Shown here piece by piece: positions 55,301 through 64,000 of a stretch of 64,000 nucleotides of DNA. The stretch covers positions 1-64,000 of the forward strand of contig CAJTUT010000002.1 in the NCBI GenBank assembly GCA_910579455.1, written 5' to 3'. The stretch is from an uncultured Bacilli bacterium. GTDB lineage: Bacteria > Bacillota_I > Bacilli_A > RF39 > UBA660. A program made the position numbers and the translations under genes. How positions within the stretch are numbered: position 1 is the stretch's first letter; every line of letters starts with the position of its first letter. The notes below the pieces were generated by a model. The model saw nothing but the letters and a program-made list of their open reading frames with translations. It was not told the origin of the DNA and ran no database searches.

Positions 55301-58300
55301 TTCCTCCATATACATTTAAGTTTCCATTATTCATGATGATACCATCTCCCGATTGTCCTGTTATGGTTCCTTGATATATATTAATTGTGGCACTAGCACT
55401 TGAACTTACAAAAATTCCTTCAGAACCAGAGATTTCTCCATTATAAATATCTAGAGTTCCTCCATTTACAGTTATACCATTATATTTACTGATTATAGAA
55501 GGAAGTTTAGACTTATCATTTGCATCACCTATATTTACACGACCATTAGAGGTAAGCGCTGTAGACACCGATTCATAGTTTCCCTCTATCACATTAAGTA
55601 TACCACTATTATTGGATATACAATATCTCCCTTTATAGGTTCCATTTTTAATCACTAAATTACCTTTACCATTAATACTGTAATTCTGTACATCTATATT
55701 GGCATTATCTATGATTATTGTTCCGGAAGTATAAATACCGTTTTTACCTGTAGTAATGTTCACATCGACAATTTCTACATTTGCATCTGGTGACATTTTT
55801 ATTGCGTAACTACCTGTCGATTGAAAATAACCACCATCAAGAATGAACTTGTCTGAACTAGATATATAAAGGGCATCACCTGAAATGGAATTAATATGAG
55901 AATTATTATCAATAGTTAATTCACCAGCATTTATATTTAACCCGTAACCACCTGTTGCATTAACATTTGAACGAATAATATTTAAATAACCACTGCTGTC
56001 TATTGTGTTTGTGTTTGTTGTCTGGCTTATAGTAATACCATCTAAACTTAATGTAGCAGTGCTTTTGTTAGTTATTGTTTTAGATATTTTTAAGATTCCC
56101 TTTATTACACTACTATCTATTAATTTTAGATTTCCTGAATTGGTTACATCATATCCTGTTTCTACAGTGTAACCTGATACATCTATAATTACCTCTTTAT
56201 TTTGGGCTAAATCAAGTGGATATGCTGCTTCGAAATCCCTTATTGCATAGATCGTTCTATTTTTCTCAAAATCAGTATTCATATCTGTTATAAAGTCAAT
56301 TGCATCTTGTAAATTAAAATAATAATTTGTACTAATAATTTCGTTACTATCCTCACTACTATAATTTACTGTTTTAGCTACTGCTCTTGTCAAGATTGAA
56401 GATGTCTCTTCTAAATATATTTTTTGATAACCATTACTATAATCGTGATCTGTAAACACTTCATATCCTTCTGGTTTGTTGTATACATAACCATCAAGTC
56501 CTAATTCTGCAGTTATTAATCCATCATAGAAATTCATTATTCCTTGCTGTTCTATTCCCTTTGTTGTTCCTTCTATACATGGATTATCCTTTAATACATC
56601 CCCATCATTTTCTCCTAAGGTTAATATAGAATGATTTACTATTGCCGTATTAGTTGTGTTCTTAATAGTACCATTGTTAAGAATTGTTAATGTACCATTA
56701 TTTATTATTGTACTATCATTAACTCCTGTTACGGTTTTTCCATTCAAATCAAGAGTTATATCTTTTACATTTTCTACACTTTCTATTGTGTCTTTCAACA
56801 TCACAATGGTATCGCCACTTTCTTTAGCAGCAGCCAATGCCTCTTCTAAACTTTTATAATATACCTTTTCTATTCTAGCAACAGCATCACTAGAACCTAT
56901 TTCTGGTTTTTTTATGGTAATCGTATACTCCTTAGTTGCTGTAGAATAATTATTAGTTGCTAAACAGGTCACTCGTATAGTTATTACAGTCCCAATAGCT
57001 AAATTGGAAAGATTTGATATTGTTACAGTTTTATCATCTAAAGTAACTTCCGCGTCAGTTTCCGTAACCTCTACTACACTAGTTTCTCCTCCATGTGAAT
57101 CTACTATCATAAAAGAGTCACTATCTTGACCTTGATCAATGATTCTTTCATTAGAACTTAAATCAATATATCCCTGTGCACGTATAATGTCATAGGCCTT
57201 TCTATTATTATCTAATGTATAATTTTCAATACGTCCTCTTCCTCCTATAACACTAGCTATAGAGACTTCTGATACATAACTACCTACATCAACTGCTTTT
57301 GACTGAATTAATTCTAATGCTTCGTTTTCTATTCGATCATTTAAACTATATTCATAATCTGGAGCTTGTCTTTCCCCATTATAAGAAAATTCAGTTGCCT
57401 CATCCCATGTAATATTCACCCTTTTAGGAGTGATAGTATGTGCAACACAACTTGATTGAAGAGGAAGACTCCCTTCCTTTCCTTCTAATACTGCTTTTAC
57501 TGAATAATTACCTGCATCAATTGGAACAGATGACAACTCATTGCTACAATTTGTATCACTATAATATTGATAAGAAAGCTGTGAAGAATCTACACCTTCT
57601 GATACTTTTGCGTCATTTGCTTCTATTTCTCTACCAGTATATTCTTCAATTTTAGAATTTAAAGAGATACTTTCTGATCTTTTAAAAATTGCATATAGAG
57701 TCATATTCCCTGTAACAGTAGGAGGTGAGGTGAAACCGCTGGAAGAATCTTTATTAGTGTGCCATCCTAAAAAGTCATATCCACTTTTTTTTGCAACTTC
57801 ATCTAAATCAACAATATCCCCATATCTTAAAGTTTTATCTGGGATATTGCAACTACCACCTGTTGTAGTACAATCATACTTTATCACATATTTTTTTTCT
57901 TTTGCCCTTGCAATTAGTTCCTTATTTCCATGAATTGTATACTCATCATTAGGATTTCCAATAACTGTATCATGATCATACCATTGACCACTAGCATAAT
58001 GATCCCTACTTATAATATCTGGTAATGTCTTCGTACAATTATGACCCTCAACAGTATAACGATCTCCATCCATTATTTGGTAGTTATCACACTGATCACT
58101 AGTAGATCCTATACTTTTAACAGACTCATCATCATTGGTATAAGAAACTTCCCATTTTCCTTTATATACCGCATAATACACTTCATTCTTTGTTGTAATG
58201 GAAGACTCAATATGACGATAATCAAATGGTCTAGTAGATAATCCATAATAAGTTCTATCATCCCCACCTTGTGATAAAAGAACCTCTTCTGGTACAGAAA

Positions 58301-60548
58301 CTTCTTCTTCATTAATATGATAAGTCGCACTATCTTCATTTATTAACACAGAGTTAACCTTATTTGTTGAAAAAATGAACCTTTGTCCGTCGTTATAATA
58401 ATAAAACTTAGTATCAATATTACCAGTATATACCGCATAATACACCTGATTATTAGTAATGTTGGTATATATATCTTCCGTTTCCATATTGTTTAACTTA
58501 GAAGAAATTCCCTTATATGGTAGTCCCCTTAAGCCAATACTATTTACCACCTCATCAGAAGCTCTATAAGTACCCTTATTTTGATTATAAATTGTTTTAT
58601 TTTCTGTTATAGATTCTACATTCCCATTATTATTATAATAGACCTTAATACTAATATCTTTTGAAGTAATTGCATAATATGTAGAATTATCAGATATCAT
58701 TTTTTTTGTATTAATATCCCAGCTACCACTAGTATCGTTTTCATTTTGACTAAATCCTAGGATTTTATATCCTTCTCTTTCTATAGAAGGAGAAGATATT
58801 TCACAACTGGTAGCTTCTCCCCAAATCTCACAACTTTTAGTAGTAGAATCTAATTGACTACCATTAGCAGAAAAGGTAACAGTTACTTCCTTATATACAT
58901 TTACTGTAATATCAATCATAGATGAAGTAGCTGTATCTGTGACTGTTATAGTCGTAGTTCCAACAGAAACCCCCTGAATCACTCCATTCTTATCTACTGT
59001 TGCAATACCAGAATTACTACTCGCATATGATAAAGTACCCGTATTGTTGCTAATATCCGCTTTTTTGGATTGCCCAACCTTTAAATTAATCTCATCGTCA
59101 GAAGAAGAAATATCACCAATTTTTTTTACTTCTATTTTTTTACTTACTACATTATGGTTGGTATCATATACCCATAAATAATAAGTACCACTACTAGGAA
59201 CCACGAATTCTTTATCATATTGATTCGTTACCTCCTCCAATTTAGTATAATTAGAAGTAGTTGGCATTTTATTATGATTACTTAAATAATAACCACCTAT
59301 ATTTCCCTCTTTTGCCATGATATGAACTGGAATATAGTACTTGTTATCCTTTCTGGTAATTGTCTCAGTAGTAATTTCAATACTTCCCTTAGGAATGATA
59401 TGAACAACTCTAACAACACTATTAGTATTTCCCTTACTATCAATAACAATATACTTAACTGTATAAACCCCTTCAACAAAAGAGTTTACAGTTCCAACGG
59501 TAATGATCTTATCTGTCAAGACACCATCTTCTATATCCTCAGCACTAGCACCTAAATCTTGATAGGTTTCACCCTTTTTCAATTCTAAATTTGATTCCCC
59601 TACTAAATCAATAGTAGGAATGTGGTCATCAGAAGTAGGATTAACACTAACACTTACAACTGTACACCCAATATTTCCATTTTTATCACTAACTCTATAA
59701 TAAATATAGTAAATTCCTAATTTAGAAGGGTCCACATTATCAACGGTCATAGTATTTACTCCATCATAATATTCATATGTCTTAGTAACATTAGAAATAT
59801 CAATACTCTGACCTGAACTATCCTTAATTTCATATGGAACAGGATCCGTAAAAGAATCATTCAAAGAGATATGAATAGACGTATTTGGAATGTTAATTAC
59901 AGGGGCAACAAGATCATTAGCAGCACCGTTACTTTGTACAGCACTCACAACAATTCTAGCGGCGTATGTTTTTCCTTGAACACTATTGTCAGCGTCCTCT
60001 CGTAGCCACATCTTAAGTTCATAATCTACCTCATCTTTTCCAGATTCTGCACTTAAACTACCGCTGTTTAAAAGTAAACCATCAGCAAGAGATCTTGGAC
60101 TTGTCCAACTCCCATCACTTAATTTAATACTATAATTAATATATTTTCTATCTAAAGTATTAGAAGATGCTGGAGTTTCTTCTAAACTAACATGATATTT
60201 AGCATCAATAGTTCCTGTATTTTTTATGGTAAAATGATAACCATCTGTACTCATTCCTTCACTATCACTCATAGGTGCTAAGTTAGTCAAATGAATTTCA
60301 TTTCCCTCCTCAAACTCAACCTTAAACGTTCCAGCCACAACTTCATGCTCACTAGTATTATCAATTAAAACTTTAAATAATCCGTAGCTAGTGCCAATGA
60401 CAGAAATTAATAAAAACATTACTAAAATAGCAATCTTTTTATATTCCCTTTTATTCTTCCTTTTTAAATTATCATTATTGATTTCCACAGTTCTAAAACG
60501 ATCACCAATTCTACCTTTATGAAAACTTTTTTTATTTTTGTTACTCAT
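52374..60548 (-). CDS. Giant surface protein: TasA-like head, Ig-like domains, four beta-helix blocks
   Basis: 2,724 residues. Order: a polar leader (GRIGDRFRTVEINNDNL), a hydrophobic segment (38-58), a TasA/CalY-like domain (60-205), two DUF5011-like modules (215-395), a Big_2 domain (about 475-550), InlB-B/Flg_new repeats (about 550-980), MBG-like modules (about 990-1220). From about 1230 come four right-handed beta-helix blocks, each opened by a Y-x-S/T/N-L/F-x-x-A motif (near 1230, 1408, 1853, 2250). A 331-bp near-identical DNA repeat lies inside. No LPXTG, cell-wall-binding or membrane anchor was seen at the C-terminus. Likely an adhesin or matrix component. Confidence 0.85.
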   Translation of the reverse strand: MSNKNKKSFHKGRIGDRFRTVEINNDNLKRKNKREYKKIAILVMFLLISVIGTSYGLFKVLIDNTSEHEVVAGTFKVEFEEGNEIHLTNLAPMSDSEGMSTDGYHFTIKNTGTIDAKYHVSLEETPASSNTLDRKYINYSIKLSDGSWTSPRSLADGLLLNSGSLSAESGKDEVDYELKMWLREDADNSVQGKTYAARIVVSAVQSNGAANDLVAPVINIPNTSIHISLNDSFTDPVPYEIKDSSGQSIDISNVTKTYEYYDGVNTMTVDNVDPSKLGIYYIYYRVSDKNGNIGCTVVSVSVNPTSDDHIPTIDLVGESNLELKKGETYQDLGASAEDIEDGVLTDKIITVGTVNSFVEGVYTVKYIVIDSKGNTNSVVRVVHIIPKGSIEITTETITRKDNKYYIPVHIMAKEGNIGGYYLSNHNKMPTTSNYTKLEEVTNQYDKEFVVPSSGTYYLWVYDTNHNVVSKKIEVKKIGDISSSDDEINLKVGQSKKADISNNTGTLSYASSNSGIATVDKNGVIQGVSVGTTTITVTDTATSSMIDITVNVYKEVTVTFSANGSQLDSTTKSCEIWGEATSCEISSPSIEREGYKILGFSQNENDTSGSWDINTKKMISDNSTYYAITSKDISIKVYYNNNGNVESITENKTIYNQNKGTYRASDEVVNSIGLRGLPYKGISSKLNNMETEDIYTNITNNQVYYAVYTGNIDTKFYYYNDGQRFIFSTNKVNSVLINEDSATYHINEEEVSVPEEVLLSQGGDDRTYYGLSTRPFDYRHIESSITTKNEVYYAVYKGKWEVSYTNDDESVKSIGSTSDQCDNYQIMDGDRYTVEGHNCTKTLPDIISRDHYASGQWYDHDTVIGNPNDEYTIHGNKELIARAKEKKYVIKYDCTTTGGSCNIPDKTLRYGDIVDLDEVAKKSGYDFLGWHTNKDSSSGFTSPPTVTGNMTLYAIFKRSESISLNSKIEEYTGREIEANDAKVSEGVDSSQLSYQYYSDTNCSNELSSVPIDAGNYSVKAVLEGKEGSLPLQSSCVAHTITPKRVNITWDEATEFSYNGERQAPDYEYSLNDRIENEALELIQSKAVDVGSYVSEVSIASVIGGRGRIENYTLDNNRKAYDIIRAQGYIDLSSNERIIDQGQDSDSFMIVDSHGGETSVVEVTETDAEVTLDDKTVTISNLSNLAIGTVITIRVTCLATNNYSTATKEYTITIKKPEIGSSDAVARIEKVYYKSLEEALAAAKESGDTIVMLKDTIESVENVKDITLDLNGKTVTGVNDSTIINNGTLTILNNGTIKNTTNTAIVNHSILTLGENDGDVLKDNPCIEGTTKGIEQQGIMNFYDGLITAELGLDGYVYNKPEGYEVFTDHDYSNGYQKIYLEETSSILTRAVAKTVNYSSEDSNEIISTNYYFNLQDAIDFITDMNTDFEKNRTIYAIRDFEAAYPLDLAQNKEVIIDVSGYTVETGYDVTNSGNLKLIDSSVIKGILKISKTITNKSTATLSLDGITISQTTNTNTIDSSGYLNIIRSNVNATGGYGLNINAGELTIDNNSHINSISGDALYISSSDKFILDGGYFQSTGSYAIKMSPDANVEIVDVNITTGKNGIYTSGTIIIDNANIDVQNYSINGKGNLVIKNGTYKGRYCISNNSGILNVIEGNYESVSTALTSNGRVNIGDANDKSKLPSIISKYNGITVNGGTLDIYNGEISGSEGIFVSSSASATINIYQGTITGQSGDGIIMNNGNLNVYGGKIVGKTYGIETKNNANLVLGNKDDEVSTKSPEVIGEQYGLYSGGNGTISFYDGILKGTTAGHAGVITTLLDGYGIETGEETVDGILYSTSYLGKMTNFLKVGDEEYNTFKKALDAIDTEGTIEVIESVSIAEEVLIPNGKEITIDLGGKQLVNSKMITNEGKLRILDSSVEATGSYTNTSVVSGEYAIKSTNDLTVNSGTIKTTERASVIYLSGKGKITGGTYSAANGARVLYIATDIDITGGSYSSYSKHDTTISIATGKTVNITGVEIDRGGVTASNNANVTIENSNIYRVNPSAHERANITIKSGSYGSISSYGNTVIGDPEDATKVPNISNRITVNGGTLDIYNGEISGSEGIFVSSSASATINIYQGTITGQSGDGIIMNNGNLNVYGGKIVGKTYGIETKNNANLVLGNKDDEVSTKSPEVIGEQYGLYNGGNGTISFYDGALSGQIAGYYGAISKIPNDYVIDDDTQIIDEVMYHRNTLKATEYFVQNGEMQYKSLKTAVLESQNGDTLTIIKDSKVFEEVNTAGKNITLDLNGHHLRLNQAIMNEGTLSIRDNADQGKLSISTNSIIISNKGNLVLEDILLENLTTNYYLITNFANASIEANGTSFKGYSGIHNYAGANLVANDITLDVISSGIYNYSNCKISNSTLNKSDKKTGGYLFYNQTSEDHEALLRNNTYRVSGYYFGYRDIVNNSGELTIQGGTMYSTIDNNNQNAILNLLNTNIIYSYRTSDSDPIIRHRKGQLNIEGGSISSDGDITQYVGIVLSSDASIKNVAITSNTTVNSADATAIVINDNSNINIENTDFNIENFTSNYGISTQAAANLTLKNTNIYLRENTNVFSGRNITSAGIYSSNSDSNIKLESGRIDVHGRMAYGIYIDSGTVIMGIKDGSGTNYANVSIENPLIQATATVTGIGVIKGNGIFKYYDGRIIGSTNAKPETTTEVEPGYEVRFYTDEETGYEYCILEFME
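53965..54295. repeat. Internal repeat copy B (331 bp) in the giant gene
   Basis: Aligned at a constant offset of 1,182 bp with 55147-55477. Only one base difference was found in reading the two copies (Ser to Asn in the NGGNG segment). It encodes about 110 residues of beta-helix. Confidence 0.9.
55147..55477. repeat. Internal repeat copy A (331 bp) in the giant gene
   Basis: Direct-repeat partner of 53965-54295; it encodes residues about 1691-1802 with TINIYQGTITGQSGDGIIMN and LNVYGGKIVGKTYGIETKNN, identical in both copies. Confidence 0.9.
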
Positions 60549-60623
60549 AAGTTCACATCCTACTAATTTGTTCTATTTTCTATTAACATTTTACAATATT
60601 TTTTGCAAATAGGAAAGAAAAAT

Positions 60624-60660
60624 TTCAAAAAAAGAAGTGATGACAAACTTATCATCACTT
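60624..60660 (-). terminator. Terminator after the gene at 60727
   Basis: A perfect 9-bp stem, AAGTGATGA with TCATCACTT, followed on the - strand by seven T residues. It isolates the giant-protein operon from the upstream gene. Confidence 0.8.
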
Positions 60661-60726
60661 TCTAACCTGTAATGGTACAAAACATTAAAAGAAATATCAT
60701 TATCTCCTTTTCAGGAATGAATCATC

Positions 60727-61068
60727 TTATTTTCCTGGCTTAAAAGCATGTACTATAACCTTAGTTTTATCCTTACTTAACTGTGAAGTATACTCATAAA
60801 AATCATTCATTCCTTCAGAAGTTCCCTGTTCTAAATATTGAAGACACTCATCCAAATGTTGGTCAATAAACTCTCTAATTTGCAAATTATCCACATTATC
60901 TTTATTCGGTTTAGAAATTTGAAATGCATTAGGAACAGATAATTTTGTTATATCATACTTCTGATCTCCAACCCTAAAATAATAAACAACATTATCTTCT
61001 GATTTTTCTGGTGAAGTTTCCCCAGAAATCATCTGATATAAGTCAACTACCTCAATTGTATTATCCAT
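60727..61068 (-). CDS. Small hypothetical protein
   Basis: Not recognised. 113 residues, acidic, probably cytosolic. It begins IEVVDLYQMISGE and has FRVGDQKYDITKLSVPNAFQ. A strong AAAGGAGGGG ribosome binding site and a good promoter precede it. It ends at its own terminator, so it is monocistronic. Confidence 0.65.
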   Translation of the reverse strand: MDNTIEVVDLYQMISGETSPEKSEDNVVYYFRVGDQKYDITKLSVPNAFQISKPNKDNVDNLQIREFIDQHLDECLQYLEQGTSEGMNDFYEYTSQLSKDKTKVIVHAFKPGK

Positions 61069-61439
61069 ATAACCCCTCCTTTTGACTACATATTATAACA
61101 TAATATTCCATTATTTGCAAGATAAATAGAATAACTCAAGCTACAAACGAAAAGTTATGGAGTTCTAGTACAAACAAATGAGTGATTCGTTTTAAAGAAA
61201 AAATTGTCCCTTATCCTCCTCTTAATTCTAACTCTTCTTCATTATTCTATCTCTCATACTACACTAATATAACTAATAAGAGATAAATAATCATAATAAA
61301 CTTTCTTCAGTTTTAATAGTTAAATATACATCTACTATATACAATAACAAGAAAATGGATAAACAATAATAAAACAAATCGATATGGAATTTATACTAGA
61401 AGATATTGCTCCATATTTTCTTTAGAATTTCTATCACGA
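61069..61439. other. Intergenic region downstream of the ABC permease
   Basis: 371 bp. The left part holds the promoter of the gene at 60727; a weak inverted repeat (ATATGGA with TCCATAT, near 61384-61415) may end the transporter transcript. No supportable gene was found in between. Confidence 0.5.
61092..61120 (-). promoter_or_regulatory. Promoter of the gene at 60727
   Basis: On the - strand: TTGCAA (61120-61115), a 17-nt spacer, TATAAT (61097-61092). Confidence 0.75.
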
Positions 61440-63491
61440 CTATTTTTCTTTAATAATATTCTTACTACAGAAATAAGTTATTAAGAAATAGCCTCCATAA
61501 ATCATTATGATAAAGCAAGCTGTCATAATAATAGACGGTAATAATCCCTTTGTACCAAATGTTTCTAAAAAATAAGTACAAAACTTAATTCCAAAAATGG
61601 AATGAATTATAGCAAGGATCAATGGCATAAGAAAGAAAATTCCTATTTGTCTAAATAATGCCCTGTTAATTAGTTTTTCATCAGTACCTATTTTTCTTAA
61701 CATCTTGAATCTCTCTTTGTTATCACTAGATTCTGATAATTCCTTTAAAGCAAGAATTGCAGCACTGGATATTAAGAAAATAATCCCTAGATATAGTCCG
61801 ATAAAAGTAACCATTCCTCCAAGTCCCAAGCAGGCTTCTGCAATATCTAATCTAGTATTACTACTTGGAATAATATATTGATCATTATCTTGAACAAAGT
61901 GAAGTTTTTCCTCAAACTCCTGTTTTGCCTCTTTTGTCCTTGCCTTATAATTAGCCGTCAGTATACTACTAACACGATACTCTTCTTTTACTACGTGGTC
62001 AGGGACAACAAAGAATCCCATATTAGTATGATTACCAGACATTTGAAGAAAACCATCTTGACATACTTTATATTTCGGACTCAAAACATGATCAAAAATG
62101 CGAATTGAAATACCCTGTTTTAGAGGAATATCCCGTATTTTTGACATAGATTCAAGATTGGCAACCACTATATATTCGTCATCATTCAAATGATAAGTCT
62201 TTTTACCAAAAAGCTTTGCAAGCTTATTATAATCGCTAATTCGAACAATATTTTCTCTCTGATCATAGTGCACAAATCTATGTTTTTCTTGTAATAGTTC
62301 AAAACTACTTCCAAGTGAATCTTTAAAAGTAAACTCAGAAGATTCATAAACAGTAACCGTTACAATATCTTTTAAATCGTCCTCTATATCAACACCACTC
62401 CGTTTTAAAGACTCCATAATTGTTAAATTAGAATTTTTCACCATTTGTTCTGTATAATAATCTGATATATCACTTGATTGTAAATTAATCACTCGATAAA
62501 GTTGAATATCCGCAGGAGCAAGTTCATTTAGATTTTTTGTCATAGAATTTTTTATTGATAAAGCACTGGATAAAACACACAAGGTTACAAATAGCATAAT
62601 ACAAATAATAGACATTGAAAATACAGTCGTATTTACTTTTGAACTAATCTGTCTTAAAGTAAAGCTATTTAACCCTTTATAATAAAGATTCTTCACTGCC
62701 ATAACAATCTTTAGTAAAAGTCCTGATAAAGACCAAAAAATAAAGAAGGTTGAAAGGCATCCCAAGGCAATAGGAATATAAATTTCATTAGCATTGTGTA
62801 TAGTATCGATACCAGCAGTTACCATGTAGTATGCGTATCCCAGAAAAATACTAGATATAATAAATATAATAACACAAAGCCATGGATTTTTAAATTTAAC
62901 CCTTTCAGATTTTTTATTAAAATGTAATAAATCAATTAGCTTACATCTACCAACACTAATGGCATTAAAGATGATAACGAATAAATACATAATACTAAAA
63001 TACAAAAGACACTTCATACTAGCTTCTAGAGAAAAGATAAACTCAAATCTTTCTACATCCGCCTCAAACATACCTGCTACTAATATACTCATGAATTGGG
63101 ATAAAATAAATCCTAACCCAAGCCCTACAATTAAAGAAATAATTCCAATTATTAATGTCTCTAAAAACAGAATCAATGAAATTTTCCGTTTGCTCATACC
63201 AAGTGTTAAATAGATGCCAAATTCCTTATTTCTTCTTTTCATTAAAAATCTGGATGCATAGATAATCAGAAATCCCAAAATAAAAGAAACAAAGACACTA
63301 ACTCCTGCCAACATATTAGTCATTAGTTTTATAATCTCCTTGGTTGATTTTGTAACATTCATCATAACAGTTTGAGAGTCTATCGCATTAAATACATAAA
63401 AAATAGCAACTCCCAATATCAGTGTAAAAAAATAAATCGCATAATCTTTTATACTTCTTATAATATTTTTAACAGAAAGTTTAAAGAGCAT
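61440..63491 (-). CDS. ABC transporter permease, BceB/FtsX-like
   Basis: 683 residues with about ten membrane helices and one large extracellular domain (about 310-560) between helices, the layout of BceB-type permeases that sense and resist peptide antibiotics such as bacitracin. The cytosolic coupling segment RRNKEFGIYLTLGMSKRKIS is typical. It overlaps the ATPase gene by 11 bp. No two-component genes are visible here; the substrate is unknown. Confidence 0.85.
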   Translation of the reverse strand: MLFKLSVKNIIRSIKDYAIYFFTLILGVAIFYVFNAIDSQTVMMNVTKSTKEIIKLMTNMLAGVSVFVSFILGFLIIYASRFLMKRRNKEFGIYLTLGMSKRKISLILFLETLIIGIISLIVGLGLGFILSQFMSILVAGMFEADVERFEFIFSLEASMKCLLYFSIMYLFVIIFNAISVGRCKLIDLLHFNKKSERVKFKNPWLCVIIFIISSIFLGYAYYMVTAGIDTIHNANEIYIPIALGCLSTFFIFWSLSGLLLKIVMAVKNLYYKGLNSFTLRQISSKVNTTVFSMSIICIMLFVTLCVLSSALSIKNSMTKNLNELAPADIQLYRVINLQSSDISDYYTEQMVKNSNLTIMESLKRSGVDIEDDLKDIVTVTVYESSEFTFKDSLGSSFELLQEKHRFVHYDQRENIVRISDYNKLAKLFGKKTYHLNDDEYIVVANLESMSKIRDIPLKQGISIRIFDHVLSPKYKVCQDGFLQMSGNHTNMGFFVVPDHVVKEEYRVSSILTANYKARTKEAKQEFEEKLHFVQDNDQYIIPSSNTRLDIAEACLGLGGMVTFIGLYLGIIFLISSAAILALKELSESSDNKERFKMLRKIGTDEKLINRALFRQIGIFFLMPLILAIIHSIFGIKFCTYFLETFGTKGLLPSIIMTACFIIMIYGGYFLITYFCSKNIIKEK

Positions 63492-64000
63492 CGTTCAAAT
63501 CACCACCAAGCATTGTGACAACATCAATTATCTTGTCAAAAAATTCACGCCTTTCATCATCACCTCTATGAATTTCATTAAAAACTTTTCCATCTTTAAT
63601 AAAAATAACACGAGTTGCATAACTAGCTGTAAAGGCATCATGGGTAACCATTAAAATAGTTGCTTTCAACTCCTTATTTAAAAACTGAAATCTCTCTAAT
63701 AACATTTTAGCAGATTTAGAATCCAAGGCTCCTGTTGGTTCATCCGCAAGTACTAACTTTGGATTGGTAATAATTGCCCTAGCAGATGCCACTCTTTGTT
63801 TTTGGCCACCTGACATTTGATAGGGATATTTATTTAATATATCCTGAATATTTAATTCCCTAGCTACCTCTTTAATCCGTTCATCAATCTGATTTGCCTT
63901 TACATTTTGAATAGACAATGCTAATGCAATATTTTCATAGGCAGTTAAAGTATCCAAAAGATTAAAATCCTGAAAGATAAATCCTAACTCTTCTCGTCGA
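63481..64000 (-). CDS. ABC transporter ATP-binding protein, BceA-like (5-prime end outside window)
   Basis: Partial: the reading frame continues past the right edge; the Walker A is outside. Seen: the Q-loop segment FIFQDFNLLDTLTAYENIAL, the signature MSGGQKQRVASARAI, Walker B LVLADEPTGALDSKSA, and the switch His in MVTHD. It supplies ATP hydrolysis to the adjacent permease. A TTG at 63957 is not a real start, because the frame and family homology continue upstream. Confidence 0.92.
   Translation of the reverse strand, partial: RREELGFIFQDFNLLDTLTAYENIALALSIQNVKANQIDERIKEVARELNIQDILNKYPYQMSGGQKQRVASARAIITNPKLVLADEPTGALDSKSAKMLLERFQFLNKELKATILMVTHDAFTASYATRVIFIKDGKVFNEIHRGDDERREFFDKIIDVVTMLGGDLNDAL

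Noticed and set aside
54000..55500. CRISPR-like spacing of the repeats in the giant gene
   Set aside because: The repeats are long, in-frame protein repeats with only two copies; no short palindromic repeats.
53189..58339. Several frames of 60-93 codons on the + strand opposite the giant gene
   Set aside because: Shadows of a repetitive coding sequence; no ribosome binding sites or recognisable proteins.

Overview
The window is 64 kb of a strongly AT-rich bacterial chromosome with Gram-positive (Bacillota) features. It has HrcA/CIRCE heat-shock control, a T-box leader, lipoproteins with lipoboxes, a GH25 muramidase, RNase HIII and adjacent parE and parC. Sporulation-type genes are present: spoIVB, a spoIIM-like gene, a DUF1540 gene, and a ylbD-ylbE-ylbF-rsmD block in Bacillus order. 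The standard code is used (TGA is a stop). The best inference is a small-genome, probably spore-forming, gut-type member of the Bacilli (RF39/Mollicutes-related). No rRNA, tRNA, CRISPR or prophage was seen.

Layout. 0-13 kb (+ strand) is a DNA-repair and RNA-modification cluster: uvrC, a flavoprotein, a lone prepilin-like gene, mutL, miaA, then mutS, nusB, xseA and xseB. It is interrupted at 5.5-8.3 kb by accessory sequence: a two-repeat exported protein, a peptidase M18 stub, a decayed transposase and a lipoprotein. 13-20 kb holds spoIVB, a YetF/DUF421 membrane protein, small genes, a spoIIM-like gene, mnmA, an HTH regulator with palindromes in its promoter, a second copy of the lipoprotein, and DUF1540. 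20-31 kb (mostly - strand) holds xerD-deoB, an SDR dehydrogenase, rarA (+), and the group T-box / dNMP-kinase-like / alaS / holA, then an AI-2E-family transporter.

31-35 kb contains yigZ, a surface protein whose promoter spacer carries an 11-base G tract (candidate phase variation), cvpA, rnhC and a GH25 muramidase. 36-42 kb is the heat-shock cluster hrcA-grpE-dnaK-pepF-dnaJ. 42-50 kb holds a pilin-like exported protein, rsmD and the ylb genes, and topoisomerase IV with one or two small genes between parE and parC. 50-61 kb is a surface-protein locus: a 2,724-residue beta-helix/Ig-like protein, a membrane-anchored protein, and a smaller relative sharing the same unusual N-terminal leader. The window ends in a BceAB-type ABC transporter whose ATPase gene runs off the edge.

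The main points for a second look are the poly-G promoter; a recurring near-leaderless promoter layout in which the -10 box ends 15-17 nt before the start codon; the shared leader and 331-bp internal repeat of the surface-protein locus; the alanine T-box placed ahead of a nucleotide-kinase-like gene plus alaS; a Cys/His-rich N-terminus on GrpE; and two CIRCE-like repeats before hrcA. No complete undescribed multi-gene system could be demonstrated from sequence alone.
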